Shown here one piece after another: positions 1 through 14,000 of a stretch of 64,000 nt of DNA (position 1 is the first letter of the stretch; each line of letters opens with the position of its first letter). The stretch lies in assembly GCA_009792885.1 (NCBI GenBank), contig WMCF01000068.1, forward strand, positions 1,119,818 to 1,183,817, in the 5' to 3' direction. The stretch is from Eremophila alpestris peregrina. Its lineage: Eukaryota; Chordata; Aves; Passeriformes; Alaudidae. Under the pieces are notes generated by a model. The model did no database searches and had not been told where the DNA came from. It was given only the letters and a program-made list of their open reading frames with translations. The position numbers and the translations under genes are program-made.

Positions 1-1956
1 CTATTAAGAATGTAGGTGCTGGAATTTCTTGTTCTAATAACTCTTATTTCTCAGCCTTGTCTTACAGCATGTGTAGGAAACCAGAGCTGGGAGCTGTTAA
101 AGGATTTGGTTACCAACTGTCCAGAGCTTAATCAGACTTGTAATTAAAAGAAGAACAATTATTTCCTTGTAGTATCTGGAGAGGATTAAGGGACCTGCCT
201 GTTTGGAGAAAAGGCTGTGCAGGAGAGACATTTCTCGTGATACATGACACTGTGTTATCTTATCAGGAGCAAATTACTGCAGAGTGAACAAATAACTCAT
301 TGAAAACTGTCTGAAAAAAAGGGGAAAATACAGTTACAGCTACTTGCTGCCAGAGAAGAGGGAACCTTTCTAGTGAGGGCAGTCAGGGGACTGGTACAGA
401 CCCACTGCTATTCAGTATTTCTGTTACCAACTTGGATGCAAGACCAGAAAATGCACTTTTAAAATGTGAATGACAGAAGCAGTGAGGTTCTGTTATCACC
501 ACAGAGATCTGGATGACAAATCCAAACAAACTCTGAATAAAAAATATTAAATTAGTAAAGTGCTCTAGCACTGTAAGTATCAAACTATATAAAAGACAAG
601 AATGGATCTCTACACTTAAGAAAGTGAGGTCAAGTGAACAAAAGTAAAATTTTTGGGAAACAGCTGGATAGATAGCAAACTGAAAAGCAATCCTCCTTTT
701 ATCCCTTCTTTGTTCAACTCATTTAATGAAGATCCAGCAATGAATCCAGGCCAAGACTAAGACCAGAACACCCAAGTTGTTCTTTAGCCAGCCAGCAACA
801 ATTACCACCTGGGGCCATATTTAGCACATAATGATTTTTTTTTGACTGAAACACCAAACATTTAATTCCTTAAACAATATGAGTTCACTAAACTGTATTA
901 TTGATCAAAGGTCACATCAGGACTTAGGAGAAAAATCTGGACAGCAGCAGATCTTCACAAAAACAAAACTCAGAAAGGCAAATGTGAACAGAAAAAAAAA
1001 CCCTCCATGAGACAATTTGCTAACAGCTGCATCAACTTGCAGTGCTAGGATTCACATGGCTTCCTCTGCAGAAGGCACATCTCCTCCCCACTGTGCTCCT
1101 GGAACTCTCATTAGAGCAGGAGGAGATTACAAACACCCAAAGGGACACGACTGCAGGGAACAAGCACAGCTCCCTGCATGGTCCTGTGACTGCTCATGTG
1201 TGCTCTCTGTGTAAATACCCCCAAATGAACACTTGGGAACTTCTTACATGTTTATTATTCATCACAAGTAAATGCCACATCTTGTGCAGAGACATGGACT
1301 TAGGCAGCAATTACCTGTCCTCTGCCAAGGACACCACAAATCCAGAATAAATTATAATGCTGTATCCACCCCTTTGACTAAAAAGCTCCAAAAGCACAAT
1401 AAAACCTGTCAAAACAAAGTGAAAAAGGGCAGGCAAACAGTGGGGGGTGTGCATCAAGGAAGGCAGAGATGCTGCAGTGTTTACTGAGGATGACACTCAG
1501 TGCATCCCCAGCAAGGCATCTTCTGGAAAAGCCAGCAGGGGGGAGATGATGGCCCTTTCTCCACACACAGAGGCAGAAAAGTGAATTTGCATGTGGGGAA
1601 AGGCAGATTCTGCTTGCCCTGAGTCTTCTACAGAAGTACCAGAGGCAAAACTAAAGTAGGAATATTTATGACCACCTTTCTCAAACTGCTTTAGTTACTC
1701 TTCAGTCATGGACAACAAAGACAAGGTAAGCACATAATTTTCAAAACTGTTTTTGAAATGTCAGCATGTTTACTGTTAATGAAGTTGGATATTTAGACTA
1801 AAAGAGGTTTCAAAACACAAATGGATTTATTTGGCTGGATACCAAGGGAACATTTTCTGTCTGTGTTCCTGTATCTAATTGAGAGGAAGCCAAGCAGCAT
1901 TTCTGCAGAACTCTGCCAAACACTTGCCAGGTAATTTTAAGATGTTTCTTACTTAC
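1..1956 (-). other. PLCB1: PLCB1 intron (downstream of the last exon in the window)
   Basis: This is intron following the exon at 1957-2053; its 3' end lies outside the window. I searched it for the next expected exon (the KRNKSFEM/VETKGL part of the Y half) and did not find it. Apart from a probable CR1 fossil near 385-480 it is unremarkable AT-rich sequence with short A/T runs. Confidence 0.85.
385..480 (+). mobile_element. Decayed CR1-like LINE reverse-transcriptase fragment
   Basis: In one plus-strand frame the bases around 390-470 read GTDPLLFSISVTNLDA and continue to a stop. This resembles the conserved GPVLFNIFINDLD motif of CR1-clade reverse transcriptases, where the segment follows the catalytic region. 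The copy is short, ends in a stop and has no visible 3' end, so it is an old fossil. Homology is inferred from the motif only; flanking sequence to about 640 may also belong to it. Confidence 0.4.
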
Positions 1957-2053
1957 TTTTTGATACTTCAAATGACTCAAACTTCACAGGCTGGATGTAG
2001 TTTACCAGGTTAGACATCTCTTCTGTGGCCATGGCCTCACTTCCAGCAGTACC
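1957..2053 (-). CDS. PLCB1: PLCB1 exon: linker end and start of Y half (last exon in window)
   Basis: This exon is 97 bp, 32 codons plus one base. It translates from GTAGSEAMATEE through NYIQPVKFESFEVSK. The acceptor is CCCCAG and the donor is GTAAGT. It corresponds to human residues about 529-561: the end of the flexible X-Y linker and the first strand of the Y half of the catalytic barrel (the FESF motif). Val replaces the Ile I remember in human ESFEISK. The next exon is outside the window. Confidence 0.96.
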
Positions 2054-5000
2054 CTGGGGAAGAAAAGGGAAAATGCTGAAATTTGCTCTGTCCATCAGAG
2101 GCCACAAATGCCAAAGCCCAGTTTTCTATCACTTGTGGTGCCTTTCACTGCCCCTGGCTAGAGAAGGGAATTCATGTAGGGAATATCACACAGGAGAGGA
2201 CAAAATGGGCTGGAAGATGTAAATGTTTACATTAAACTGATGCTCTATTCATTTTTTTACGTGGCTCACAGGGAAGGGACTGCATGACCTCTACCCATGC
2301 ACAGTGCTGAGCACATTTATCAGTACTGCTGGATAAATAATAAAGCTCTACGTTTTTGATGTCAGGTTTTTCTTCCAACAATGCTAAATGCACCACAGGC
2401 AGCTGCCTAAAACAGATCTGCTGTGGTGCTGTTTGTTCTTAATCTTGAGAAAATAAAAGTATAAACAAACAAAGTAAAGATCTGCTTCCAAAGGAACCAA
2501 CAAGCAGCCTGGAAAAGCTGGTGCTGTGCTCCTTGGTGCTCTGCCTGCCTTTCTCCACTGGATGGCAGCTCCACTCCTGCTAAAACGCTCCAACCCAATC
2601 CCCAAAAACACATCCCTGCCCTTACTTCATCCATCGACGACTTCTTACAGTCATCATCGTAGTCATCATCATCGTCACTCTCCATCTCTGCTTCTCCTGC
2701 AAAGTTCCAAGCACAAGACAATGACTGGCTGAGGCAACAGTCACAATTACCAGGGACAAATCCAACAAAGATGTGCAAGTAGCACTGCTTGGAGCAGCCT
2801 GCACTGTACATGTGCTTTTTGTCACAATCAAACACTGCTCTCCAGGGACTCATCCATCCTCAGCATTGATTTGAGCTCTTATTGCCCAACCAAACAAGAA
2901 CTCTTCCTCTGCAGCTGCCTGATTCTTGTTCTTTGGCAATCAGCACTGAGAGAGGAGTGCAGTGTGCTCAGGGTGTGGGTAGAGCTCCACAGGCTGCTCT
3001 GACACATCCCCAGGTTGGGACACAGCCCCAGGCTTTGGAGATGTGAGTTGATTCCTGCAGGGGCAGGGTCCATGCAGGGCTCCAGGGAATGCCTCACACC
3101 CTGGGAAGCAGCAGCCTGCAGGGGGAAGGAATCACCATGAAACCACTGAGCTGCTGCAGTGCTGTGCCAGCAGGGCTGTGTCAGCAGGGCTGTGCCAGCA
3201 GGGCTGCTCAGCAGAACCCACCTGCTCTGGGGCTGCCCCAGCCCCTGCCCTGAGCACAGGGGGAGGGTCAGACCTGCAGGAGCTCACAGCAGTGCCCTGG
3301 GCAGAGCTGTTTGGGTGATCAGGGGCTCTGGAGCTGAGCTCTGCACACCAGCTGAGGGCACTGCAAACCCAACTATGGCAGCAGAGGCACAAGGCTCAGC
3401 CTTTCCCTGCAAACTGAGTCAATGGGACCAAATCAAACACAGGGATTGTCTCGCTCCCAATTGCAGTGCACTCCTCACATTTCCACAGATAACATGTAAA
3501 TTCTGCAATGTTAATTAACAAAGGCCTCCCCTTGCCTTCCAAATGTTTTGATTGGTTGCATCAGAAATTAAACCATTAAGGAATATCAGGCTTATCTTTG
3601 TCTTTAGAAACTCCTCCTGTCATAAAGTGTACCCTGTGCATCTTAAGACTCTGGAAAGGAAGGTTTATCCTGCAGTCACCTACCCACATCTGTAAGAGCT
3701 CTCCCTGACGATTTTATTTCACAAACCTTTCTTCAGCAGTGGCAGCACAAAAATCTAACTACTGTGCAGCATTCCCAAACTCCCCAGAGCATGGTAATCC
3801 AGTCTCAGCTCCTCGTGTCAGTTTGGGGCCTGATCCCAAGCCCTGACTCCTCATGGCTGCAGCAGTGGGCTCTCTGAGCACAGAGCACACGAGTGTGCCT
3901 TTCACAACCCAGCCATGACTACCCAGCCTGCACTTCCTTCCAGATGTTGAAATGTCAAGCTTTTATTCATCAACACATTTCTTCCTGAACATTTCATTGA
4001 AGAAAATAACAGGATTGCTCAACAGGCTCAAGGGATGGCTCAGGGAGCACAATGCAGAGAGCCAGCCAAGCTCTCACAGGATTTGCACTGACAATCTTTG
4101 CATGGGGAGCTCTCAATTGATTTAACCAGACTGGCAAAATAACCCTTTGCACAGAGCACAAGTAGGGGGAGGTGGGCACATTTTGGCCAGCTTGCACTTC
4201 TGAGATAAGAGGTCCATGACAGCCTGTTCTTGCTGGAAGTGTCCAGAGAGGAAAGAACACAACACACAGTTCATTTATCTAAAAACATTTAACACAAATA
4301 CTCCCAAGGAGATCAAATCTCATTTTCAAGTTCTGCATCAGACAGCAAAACCAGGCCAAGTAACACCCAGGACTGGCAGCATGGAATGAGAATGAGTGTT
4401 TCAGGAGGTGTGGCACCTCTGCAGTGCCTTTCCCCCAGCAGCAGGGCCCTGTGTCACACCCAGCCCTCTCTCCTGACTCATGGCAGGGACACAAAGCCAC
4501 CCTGAGGGTTCCTAAGGGACAATTAGCTGTGATGCCATCATTACCATCTGCATTGAGATGGGGCTGCAAACCCTGCTCAGCACAGCACCTCTTCAGTGCT
4601 CTATGGCACACAAACACAGTGAAAACAGTCCTTCTCCAAGAAAGCCAAACCAAAACCTGCCCATGGAGAGAGACAGGCAGAAGAATATGAAGAAATGAGA
4701 GGAGGCTGCTCCCTGCCACAAGTTAAAACACAGACACTGCCAACTTCTCACAGGCAGAAGAGCACAGGAAACTCTTGTGAAATAACAGGGCAGGTTTAAG
4801 GATGTTTTCAAGGAACTGTCCCTGGTGAGTGGGGCAGTGTGGAGAGATATAAAAGTGCTCCTTGGGAAAAATAATGAATGGACAAAGGAGCTGATGGGTA
4901 GAGGGGTTCAACACAGTAATCCTGACTGAAGGATGATCAGAAGAGCTGGGAATGACAAACCAAATCACTGGGTTGAGGAAACTGTGTGCTAAACATTATC

Positions 5001-8000
5001 CATTGTCATCATCCTGATACTGAGAGCCTAATAAAAACCAAAGGTTAGACAGTGCTTGAAATTCAGAGGAATCTGGTAATCTGCTTGCTCAGACTCTTTT
5101 AAAACAATGGCCAGGATGAATTATGAATGTGGTACTTGCTGGCGCAGTTTGTTAACTCTGCAACATTTTGACAGACACCAGCACCCAGGGGCAATCACCT
5201 TTTGGGGTTTTTCCACTCCACATCAGCATTTGCTGATTTTTAAAAAGGAAAAACAAACTTTATTCAGTTTGACAAACCATTTTGCTTTGTAACAATGGGC
5301 CATGGTCTCAGCTGGCATCAGCAGCAGTCCCATACACTGAGCCTAAAACCTTTTATCCATCATGAAATCATGGAGCCAATTCTGCCCTCTCTTTGTCTGC
5401 CATGACTCCTTCCTTGCAGCACCCACTGCTCTGACAAAACCATCATCCTATCAGTGAGAAACTAATAATTTGCTTATTTAACAATATTTAAGCACTGCTC
5501 CAGTGGGAAGTTTTAGCTCCTTTCAGTATGAGCCTGCCTTTGGTGGGAATGCACATCCCTGCAGGACTGCCACTGTTCCTTCTGCACTGCAATAGAACTT
5601 TGGAAATCTTGCTTACTTCTGTTCTTTGTGCAGGACCAGCCAGGTCTAAGATGCTTGTTTACTAAAGCTGCAGTCTGTCCTGCAAGGGTTAGCTCAGAAA
5701 TTCTTTTGCTTTGTCAGCTTTGCTCTACTTTTTGAAAAAGGTTTTTCCACTGAAATGTGTTGAAATCACTTCCTACACCAGTTTCATGGGCATCCTACAA
5801 AGCTCAGATTTCTTGCTTTAATTATTGCTATTATTTCACCAGCACTACACTTTTATATGGCCTTATAACACATCAAAAACGTGGGTTTACTTGGGTTTAA
5901 ATCTGACCTCAAGAAATGTCAGACATAGTGAACCTTGGTATCAACTCCAATATGAATTTCCGTTTTTTTGCACTGCTGTGAAAAAACTCATTTAGAATGT
6001 CCAGAAAGCTAAATCAGCACAACTTTCTCCTGGAGATCAGCTGCTGTTCTGACAGGAGCTAAACAACCCAACAGAGTAGTTTGAATATAATGTCCATGGT
6101 GCTAAATGTAAAGATTATATTAATGTTGGGCTACTGAAACACCTAATGCTGAGGAATGTTAAGAATCAGGCTTCTGATTAATTGCATTAGTCCAGAGAGA
6201 AACTGGTATTGGGTGCAGAGGAGCACAGGGCTGCAGAGCTCCAGGATGACACATTGCCAACATGGAGATGTGAGGAGAAGGGTGTCATGGTGACTCTTGG
6301 GCTCTGCCATGTGGAAACTCTTCACAATGTTCTTATGAAATGGTGAATAATTTATTTGTAACTGTCCACAGACAGAAAATCTGGCACCTGATTTACAGAA
6401 ATGCTGCATTCTCATAGCTGTAAGCTGTAGCTGCAATCTCTGGAGCTCTGAATACTTAAAAATTCTAAGTACTCTAGCAAAATGACATTCTGGGTGTTCA
6501 TCATCAGTCATCCCTAAAGTGTTCTTAAGCTCTGTCAGATCTGTCTGTCCTCAGATAAAACTGGTTTAATATTATTGCACTTCCCCCACAGGTACTGCTC
6601 AGGTAAATTCAGTTTGTAGGAGCTCACAGGCAGCCTGGATACCCCTCAGAAACTCACTGAGGATGCTCTGTTTAGGATCAGGTATGGAATGACACAGAGA
6701 GGGCAGATATTGTCTGCCTGCATTCTCAGCAAGAGGCACAAGTCCCAGAGGAGAAACAGAGGCTGCCACAAGGACTACAAGCAATGAGTTCTGGCAGTCA
6801 TGGGTGAGCCAAGTGACCACAGCAATTCTGCAGCCTCAGTTCCAGCATTTCCCAACTTGTGAGTGCTCATTTTCATAATCAGAGGCTGTTACAGAGGTAC
6901 TACAGGCATAATTGCCACAGTTAATTTGTAAAATTACACACTCTATTATGGGAGTGACCCTTCTGCCTCACATCATCATCATCATCTTTATTCCCAGCCC
7001 GGGTCCTTTCCTAGAAAAGCTCTGGAGAGGTTCCTGAAAGCCAAAGTTGCTGCCCTCTGCAGCCCAGGCCCTCAGAAAGCCCAGGCCATGTGCTTTGCCA
7101 CTGCCCTCACCCTGTGCTGATAACAAAAATGGACAGTTGGGAACACAGGGCTGATTGCAAATGCTGGAAGGGAGGCAGCTGGAACACACACTTATTTTTC
7201 TCCTGCTTGGGATTAGTCTAAAGCAAATCAAGAAAATAGTATGAAGTCATCCCTGACACCAGGATGAATCTTCCTTTGAAATCCAAAGCATGCCCTTTTC
7301 ATAGTTTCTTAAAAACAACAGTTGAAAACCCTTTCTTTGCTGCTAATAGGATAAACAATGTTATCCACAAATGAAGCAGGATTTCTTTCTTGTTAATTCA
7401 GCTTGGGGCAAACTGCCAGCATGAAAATTTTCAGCTCAGTTAATCAGAGTTTAGAAAAAACTACAAACAATTGGGAAAAGTTTGTAAATGGCAAATGGCA
7501 ATGAACTTATGTTTCAGCAGAGCTTTCAATTTACTCTGTAAGTTTTCTACTGCTGGGGCATAAATGTTTGTGCTTAGAGAGCACAAAATTTCAGTCTCAA
7601 TAGGAGAGAAAATTCCAGTGCAGGGATCAGACACTGGGGTGAGAATTAGGATATAGAGACTTTATTATTTTTGCCTGTCTCCATCTCTGGAACAGAAGAA
7701 CACCTTATAGCACTTTAACAGTTCCATGACATGTTCCCAACTAATGCAGGACAGCAGCAGGTTGAACCTTCCCTGCCTGAGGAACAGGGATCTCATCCCT
7801 TCACCCTGAACCCTGAGGCACTGCAGTCACTCTGCAGCTCTCCTGGGCAATGGGCTCTGTCTGAAAGGGCACCAAAGAATGGCAGGCCCAGCCCAGAGGC
7901 CACAGGGAAAAGAAAACATTTCTGTTTGATATTGGGCTGGGGCACACAGGAAGGGCAGCCAAGGGTGGAGGAGTTGGCAGCTCCCTGTGCTTAGGAAGCA

Positions 8001-11000
8001 GTGCAGAGCAATGTTAGCACACATCAGTGAGCCCTGGGTCATTCCATGAGAGTTCCTCAGCCAGGAGCCCTCCCAGAAGAGATCCAGGATCACAGAGTGT
8101 TGTTTCCTGCTGAGCAACACACACTGGTGCACCTTTATCTGGCTAGAGCACTGTAAATGGATGGTATTGGAGGTGTGATCAAGCTTTTGTGCTTAAGGGA
8201 GGAGAATAGCAGTAGATTCAAGTCCTACCTGCTCCAGGGGAGGAAGGCTCAAACATACTGGATGTGTCACTGCACGTGTTGGAAGCTTGCTCTGACAGCT
8301 TCTTCTTTGCACTCCCATCTGCTGACTTATGAGACTTCTTCTTATTCTTCACCAGGATTTTGTACATTAAATCCATAGGGCTTGGGAGAGGAACCCCAGC
8401 TTCCAGCTTCCAGGGAGAAAGAGGAGAGGTTTGTTAGAACAGCAGAAGAAACAAGCTCAGTTTAGTGGCAGTTTCTCAGGGAGCACATGGACAGTTCTGT
8501 AACCTCTGCAAGCCCTGTTAAAATGAAATGGATTTTGCTCAAGAGGCAATGTCAACATTAAATAAAACAGGGCTACTGAGGGCACTTAAGAAGAAAAATG
8601 CTTTATGAAATGTCTGCAGTAATAACCAAAATAAGTATTAGCTCAGCTCTGAGAGTCCACGGTTTACAATGGCAGCCATGAGGATCAATTGCATTTAAAA
8701 GATCACAATTCACTCCATCAGGGCAATCTCTGCATCAGAAATGATGCTTAAGCCACCAACAGCTCAGATTGCTTAACTCCCTCCTTTAGACTGAAAGGCT
8801 TTAAATGCAGGATGAGGACTGAGACACTGCAATAAAAACTCCCCAGCAGTTTGTGATGTGATGAACACCAAGGCACGTTACCGGGTACTTTTCCAATGGA
8901 TCCATAAGCAGTGCATCTCCAAATATTAACCTGCAGTACTCTGCCATCTTGGCCTGTTGTTTAGGGCTGAAGGGAAGAAAAGAAAGAAAGGAATGAGTCT
9001 TACTAATGCTCCAGAGAAGCAGCAGTCATGGAGTACCTAACAGCCCTAAACTAGATGTAATTTCCTGTTCCAACAGCTGGGAATTTTTCAGTGAGGCTTA
9101 CATATATCATGCAATTATTTCAATTCTCCTGATGGAGTTTATCAAAGAGAACATACAAAAAGTAAAGGCATAAGTCAATGGAATAACAGTGAAACAACCA
9201 TAACATGAATTTGCCTCTTTCAGGCAATACTTTTATTCAAAATTTAAATATTCTCCCCCTCATGTTACTTTATATACATGCCTGGCATTTTTCTTGCACT
9301 ACAGCAGTTTTCACAACATCCTCTGTAAGTAAACTAAACCTCAGCAAACTCCACTTATAACCAATTTTCCCAAAGTGCAACCAAAAGATAAAATAATCCC
9401 TGCACATCAGTGATGGAAGTTTTAGGACTGAAGATAGGTTTTATGGCTCAGAAACATTATTGCAATCATCTCAAAATGCAGCTCAGTACCACAGTCACTC
9501 TCTAATTTTAGAAAAGTGAGTATTTTTGTTACATGTGCCTGTTTAAAATGCGTAGCATCTGAGCTGAGGCATCTTTCAAAGTTTCCTTTTTTGCCACTCT
9601 GTTGGGAAGTCTCGATTAAAGGACAGGTTTATATGGCTTAATATAACTTCCTCAGCTCCTGCTAATTAGGATCTGCATATCATGGAAGAGACAGGGATGT
9701 TATAAGCCATTATGTTACCATGGAGCTGCTTTTCATGACAAAATAGAGCTGGGTATAGGGGAAAAAAAAGCAGAAAGCTCATTTCTCTCTTGCAAAGCAG
9801 GAGTTCAAGCCTTGGCTGTGCCCAGGTGGTCAGTGCTTACCAGGGTCAGCATGGCAAAAGCAGAGCTCAGGAAAAGTCCAAAATTGGGTGGCCAAATGAC
9901 ATTTGAATCAGAAAATGTGATTTCCCTGGGATCAGCATCCTGGCTGCCCCAGAAGCAGACAGGGGTGAAGCAGTCATTAGCTCAGTCACTGACAAAAATG
10001 CTGTGAGGAGCCTTTCAATGACTCCCCAAAGCCAGAGCTGCAGGCAGTTTGGATCCCAGCAGCCTTCCATGAATGCTGTGTTTGCACAGAGGCCAAAAGG
10101 CACTTTGAGGATGGACAATAAAGCTGCAGACAAGGCAGCAGGAGGAAGAAGCCACAGAGGAGAAGGTGATGGAGGAACAGATCAGGCTGGGACATTGTGT
10201 TGGGTGTCTCCAACCCTCAGCTACCAAGGGAAATAAAGGCACCAATCCAGCAGTGTGCTTGTGCCATAAATCCAGGGTCAGCAGAGTTTTATTTCAGTCT
10301 TCTCCACCAGTGTGTGTTTTGAGCAGCTCACACTCTCAAAACCCACAAAGTTCAAAGGGCAACTCCTTGAATCAAGAGAGAGCATTTATTGAAGCTGCAG
10401 TAATTAGATGTGACATCATCATCATCCTTAAATGGGCACAACTCCAAAAGAGCTCTCCATAGGAATTCAAAAAAATACAAAGCAAGAGTTAAATGTAATA
10501 AATTCCCAGCCACCACCAGAGCTAGAACAAATTCTTCTGATCTTCTGTGTTTAATTACATGTTTACCTCATAGAGAGCACAGTGAGAACTTTCATTTTTG
10601 CAAACAGGAAAAATGTAATGCAACATTCTGCTGGTGCAGTGTATAAATTCCAATGTCACTGCATCCCAGAGGCAGAGAGGAGGAAAATCACATGGAAAGT
10701 AATGGGTTTTGTACCACAAGAAACCCTTGAGGTAGCAAACAAGGCCAAACGAGGAAAATCTAGGCATTACAAAATGACTTGTCTTTGTGAACTGGACTGT
10801 GTGTACAGGTATTTTTAAAAGTTTTTAAGAGGGAATAAAAAAAATTTAGGAGTACCAGCATTTAACTGTGGTAGCTTTTTGTGCTCCCTCTTTCCCTAAC
10901 AGATACATTTATGTGTGTATTGTTGCAAGAGAGATCATTAAGAATATGGTATTCAATAGGAATACTTATTCAAGTATTAAAATGTTGGAATACCAGTTTA

Positions 11001-14000
11001 TTTTCCATTCTTTGAAGATTATGAACCAGAGCAACATAAACACCAAATTTTCTAAATCAATACATTCCCCCAATTTTGTTATGAAGTCCAAAACCAGGTA
11101 TTTCTTGCTCCTGTGGTTGGAAATTCTCTCAGCATTCATGCACTGCAGTGAAATTCATGCATTGCAGTGAAAATTGATTGTCTGAAAAGAGCTGCCTTTA
11201 TCAGCTTTATGGTTTTTACTGTGCAGACATGGACAGGCAGCACACAGACTGATTATAAACACCCCAAAATGTGCAAGGGGACATAAGGGGGGGACATGAT
11301 AGCTGGAGATATGGAAATATAAAGAACATTAAGAAATGTTTTTATTGCCATTATTGTATTTCTGCACTATGTTTGACTGTGTTTGTACCAGCCTATGATG
11401 AAGGTCAGCCACAGAGGCTCCTTGGCACAACTGCTGCTCCCAACATTACATTTTTATCACTTCTGCAGAGATACTTCCTGAGACAAAGGCACAGATGCTT
11501 CCCAGAAGAGTCTAAAATAATTCAAAGTGTGGGATGAAAAAGTGATAAAAATCCTGTTAATATTTGAAGCAACAATCCCAGCCAGAAACCAGCAGTATGA
11601 ATAACTGTAATTAAATTTAATCTTGGAAGCAATCTTCTATGGATACTGCTCAAGGATCACTTAACCTTTTTGCTATGTCATCAGTGCATTTCTAATTATA
11701 GAGTGTCTGCTCTCAGATGTGCAGATTGCTTATCGCCTTGCAAGCCCCATTTCCAACATCAAGGTCTCCTTGAGGTCTTTTCAGCATTTTCAGGGCACTT
11801 CTCTGCTTTTTTCACAGAGCCACAGCTTGTTTTAGTGGTCTTTTTCTCAGTTTTGGCTCCACTATAAATGGTGGCACACATAATATTTTATGTCATCTAA
11901 AAGTTACTTGCTTGCCCTTTGTTCTTAATTTTTTATTGAGTATAAACAGGTGGGGAAAAAAGTGCACTAATAGTGGAGTTGTAGTAAAGAAAATAAAAAT
12001 CCTTCATGTGGTATGAAGATGTTGGAGAGGAGCCCTTCTAGGAAGCACATCAAAGGAAAGCAAATGAGAATATTTGCACAATGTGCTAAAAAGTGATTTT
12101 TCCCCTAGGTGGACAAAAAGTGTCAAAAATATTCCCATGAATAAACCAGGAGGAAGAAAAATTGCATTGTAAGTCCAGTGGTGATTAACACTGTCATAGC
12201 TATGGTGGTGATGTGAAACTTAATTACCTCTGATAATTGCAGGCTGTTAAAAAGCCATGAACACAGACTAAAACCAGAGTTTTGTTTAAGCCACTGCCAA
12301 AATTTCTAGGGGACCAGAATTTCACAAACAACCCTCTCAACTTGAAAAAATATTTGGTCCCCTAGAAGTAGGAATTGATGGAACAGGATTTGTTTGACAG
12401 CAATTCTAAAGAAAACATTGGGACTTCTTGTTAACATCTAGGACAAAGTCCAGCTTTAAGATCCAGGAGAAAAACAACATTCCAAGTCAATGAAATGACA
12501 AAAGGAGCATTCCATGAAATTAGGTGAACTTTTCTGTGACTAACTGCAGATTTCTCCAGCAACCAGGGAAGGAATTAAGGGGTCATTGTAGAAGTTGGTG
12601 AAATAACTAGAAACTGTTTTCAGCTAAAGCAAAATCTAATAGCAAAAAATCATCACTAGCAGGAAAGCCTCAGAAAGAGAAAATATTTGGTCTTTCTTTG
12701 CTAAAAACTTGTGTTTTAGCAATGTATGGGAAAGGATATCAGAGAATACATGAGGTCAGTTCCTTATCCCATGGCTGGAGGTTTCTGGAGAGAAAGGTCC
12801 AGTGCCTTCCATGGGGCAAACTGTAAATAACAGAGCAATGCAGCAGAACTCTGCTCCCTTTCTGTCACACCACCTTCCATTCTCACACTGCTTCATCTTA
12901 TTATTTTAAAGCCACTTTTGTATATAACTTACATCTGACAGGAGTTTATTTCATAAATCTTTTTACTTCTTTACCTTCCTAAAATAGAACACATCACCCT
13001 GGAACAGTCAAAGATTTAAGTCATAATGACTTTAAAGGAAGAAAAATGTGACTCCTGTGGTTGAAGTAATTTAGCTGTTGTTTTTTCTGTGCCTCATGGT
13101 AACAGAGTGAATGTAAATCCAGAAGAATGAGTATAAAATTTAATACTTTCAAAAGTGATGGTTGACATCTTTGCTAAAGGCCAGAAGTTGACTTTGGAAG
13201 CACTGAGAGTTCAGAGCTACAGGAGCAGGTGAGGGCAGGTCCAAAAAGACAAAAATAAATGAGGGGCCATGAGAAAAGGCAGTGAAACACAGCATTTGTG
13301 TGGTGGTTCAGAGGAAGGCAGGAATAAGTAAGCAGGATTTAAGAGGTAGCTGTTTGAACCAGAACCATGTGGCCTCAAAGTGTGTGCAGAGCAAACAAGA
13401 GGTAAATTTATACTCTGAGCTATTCAGGCAGTGGAGCTCAGCTCCCAGATTGTAAATCTTTCTACCTGCATCATTTTTGATCAATATTGCCACATCTGTT
13501 CTTTAGAATCCATGGAAAAGCAGTCAGCCCTCACCCCTTGCCTCTTTCACAAACCAAAGTGCCAACATCATTTCTGATTTGTATTAAAACATTCAGAGCT
13601 GCTCCCAAGAATATTTTTATTTTACATTGAAAAAAACCCCCAAAACAAAACCAAACCCAAAAATTAGTTTCTAAGTCCAAACTGCCCCCAGAAGTGTTGG
13701 GAATGTTTTCACAGCAAAACAACACAGAAGGGGAAAAGGCAATTCGAGTTAAGGCACAGTTTATGTGTCAGTGTCACCCCACTTTGAACCATGTGGTCTC
13801 TGCATTTAAAACCTAAGTTAATGTCAAAAAAAATCAGAATTATAAAAATAAAATAGATCACTGGGACAAAGCCAGAAGTGTTCTCACTTATTTTTTCTTT
13901 TTCACAGGAAAATTGTCCTTTTCATGTAACTAAAGAAAAAAAGAAACTGAAATAAACTTATGCAAACTGTTATTTTTTTGGCAGAAATGAAGTTCCTGGC

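Noticed and set aside
2407..2853. 148-codon open frame as an independent gene
   Set aside because: It is the PLCB1 acidic-linker exon read through both splice sites into intron.
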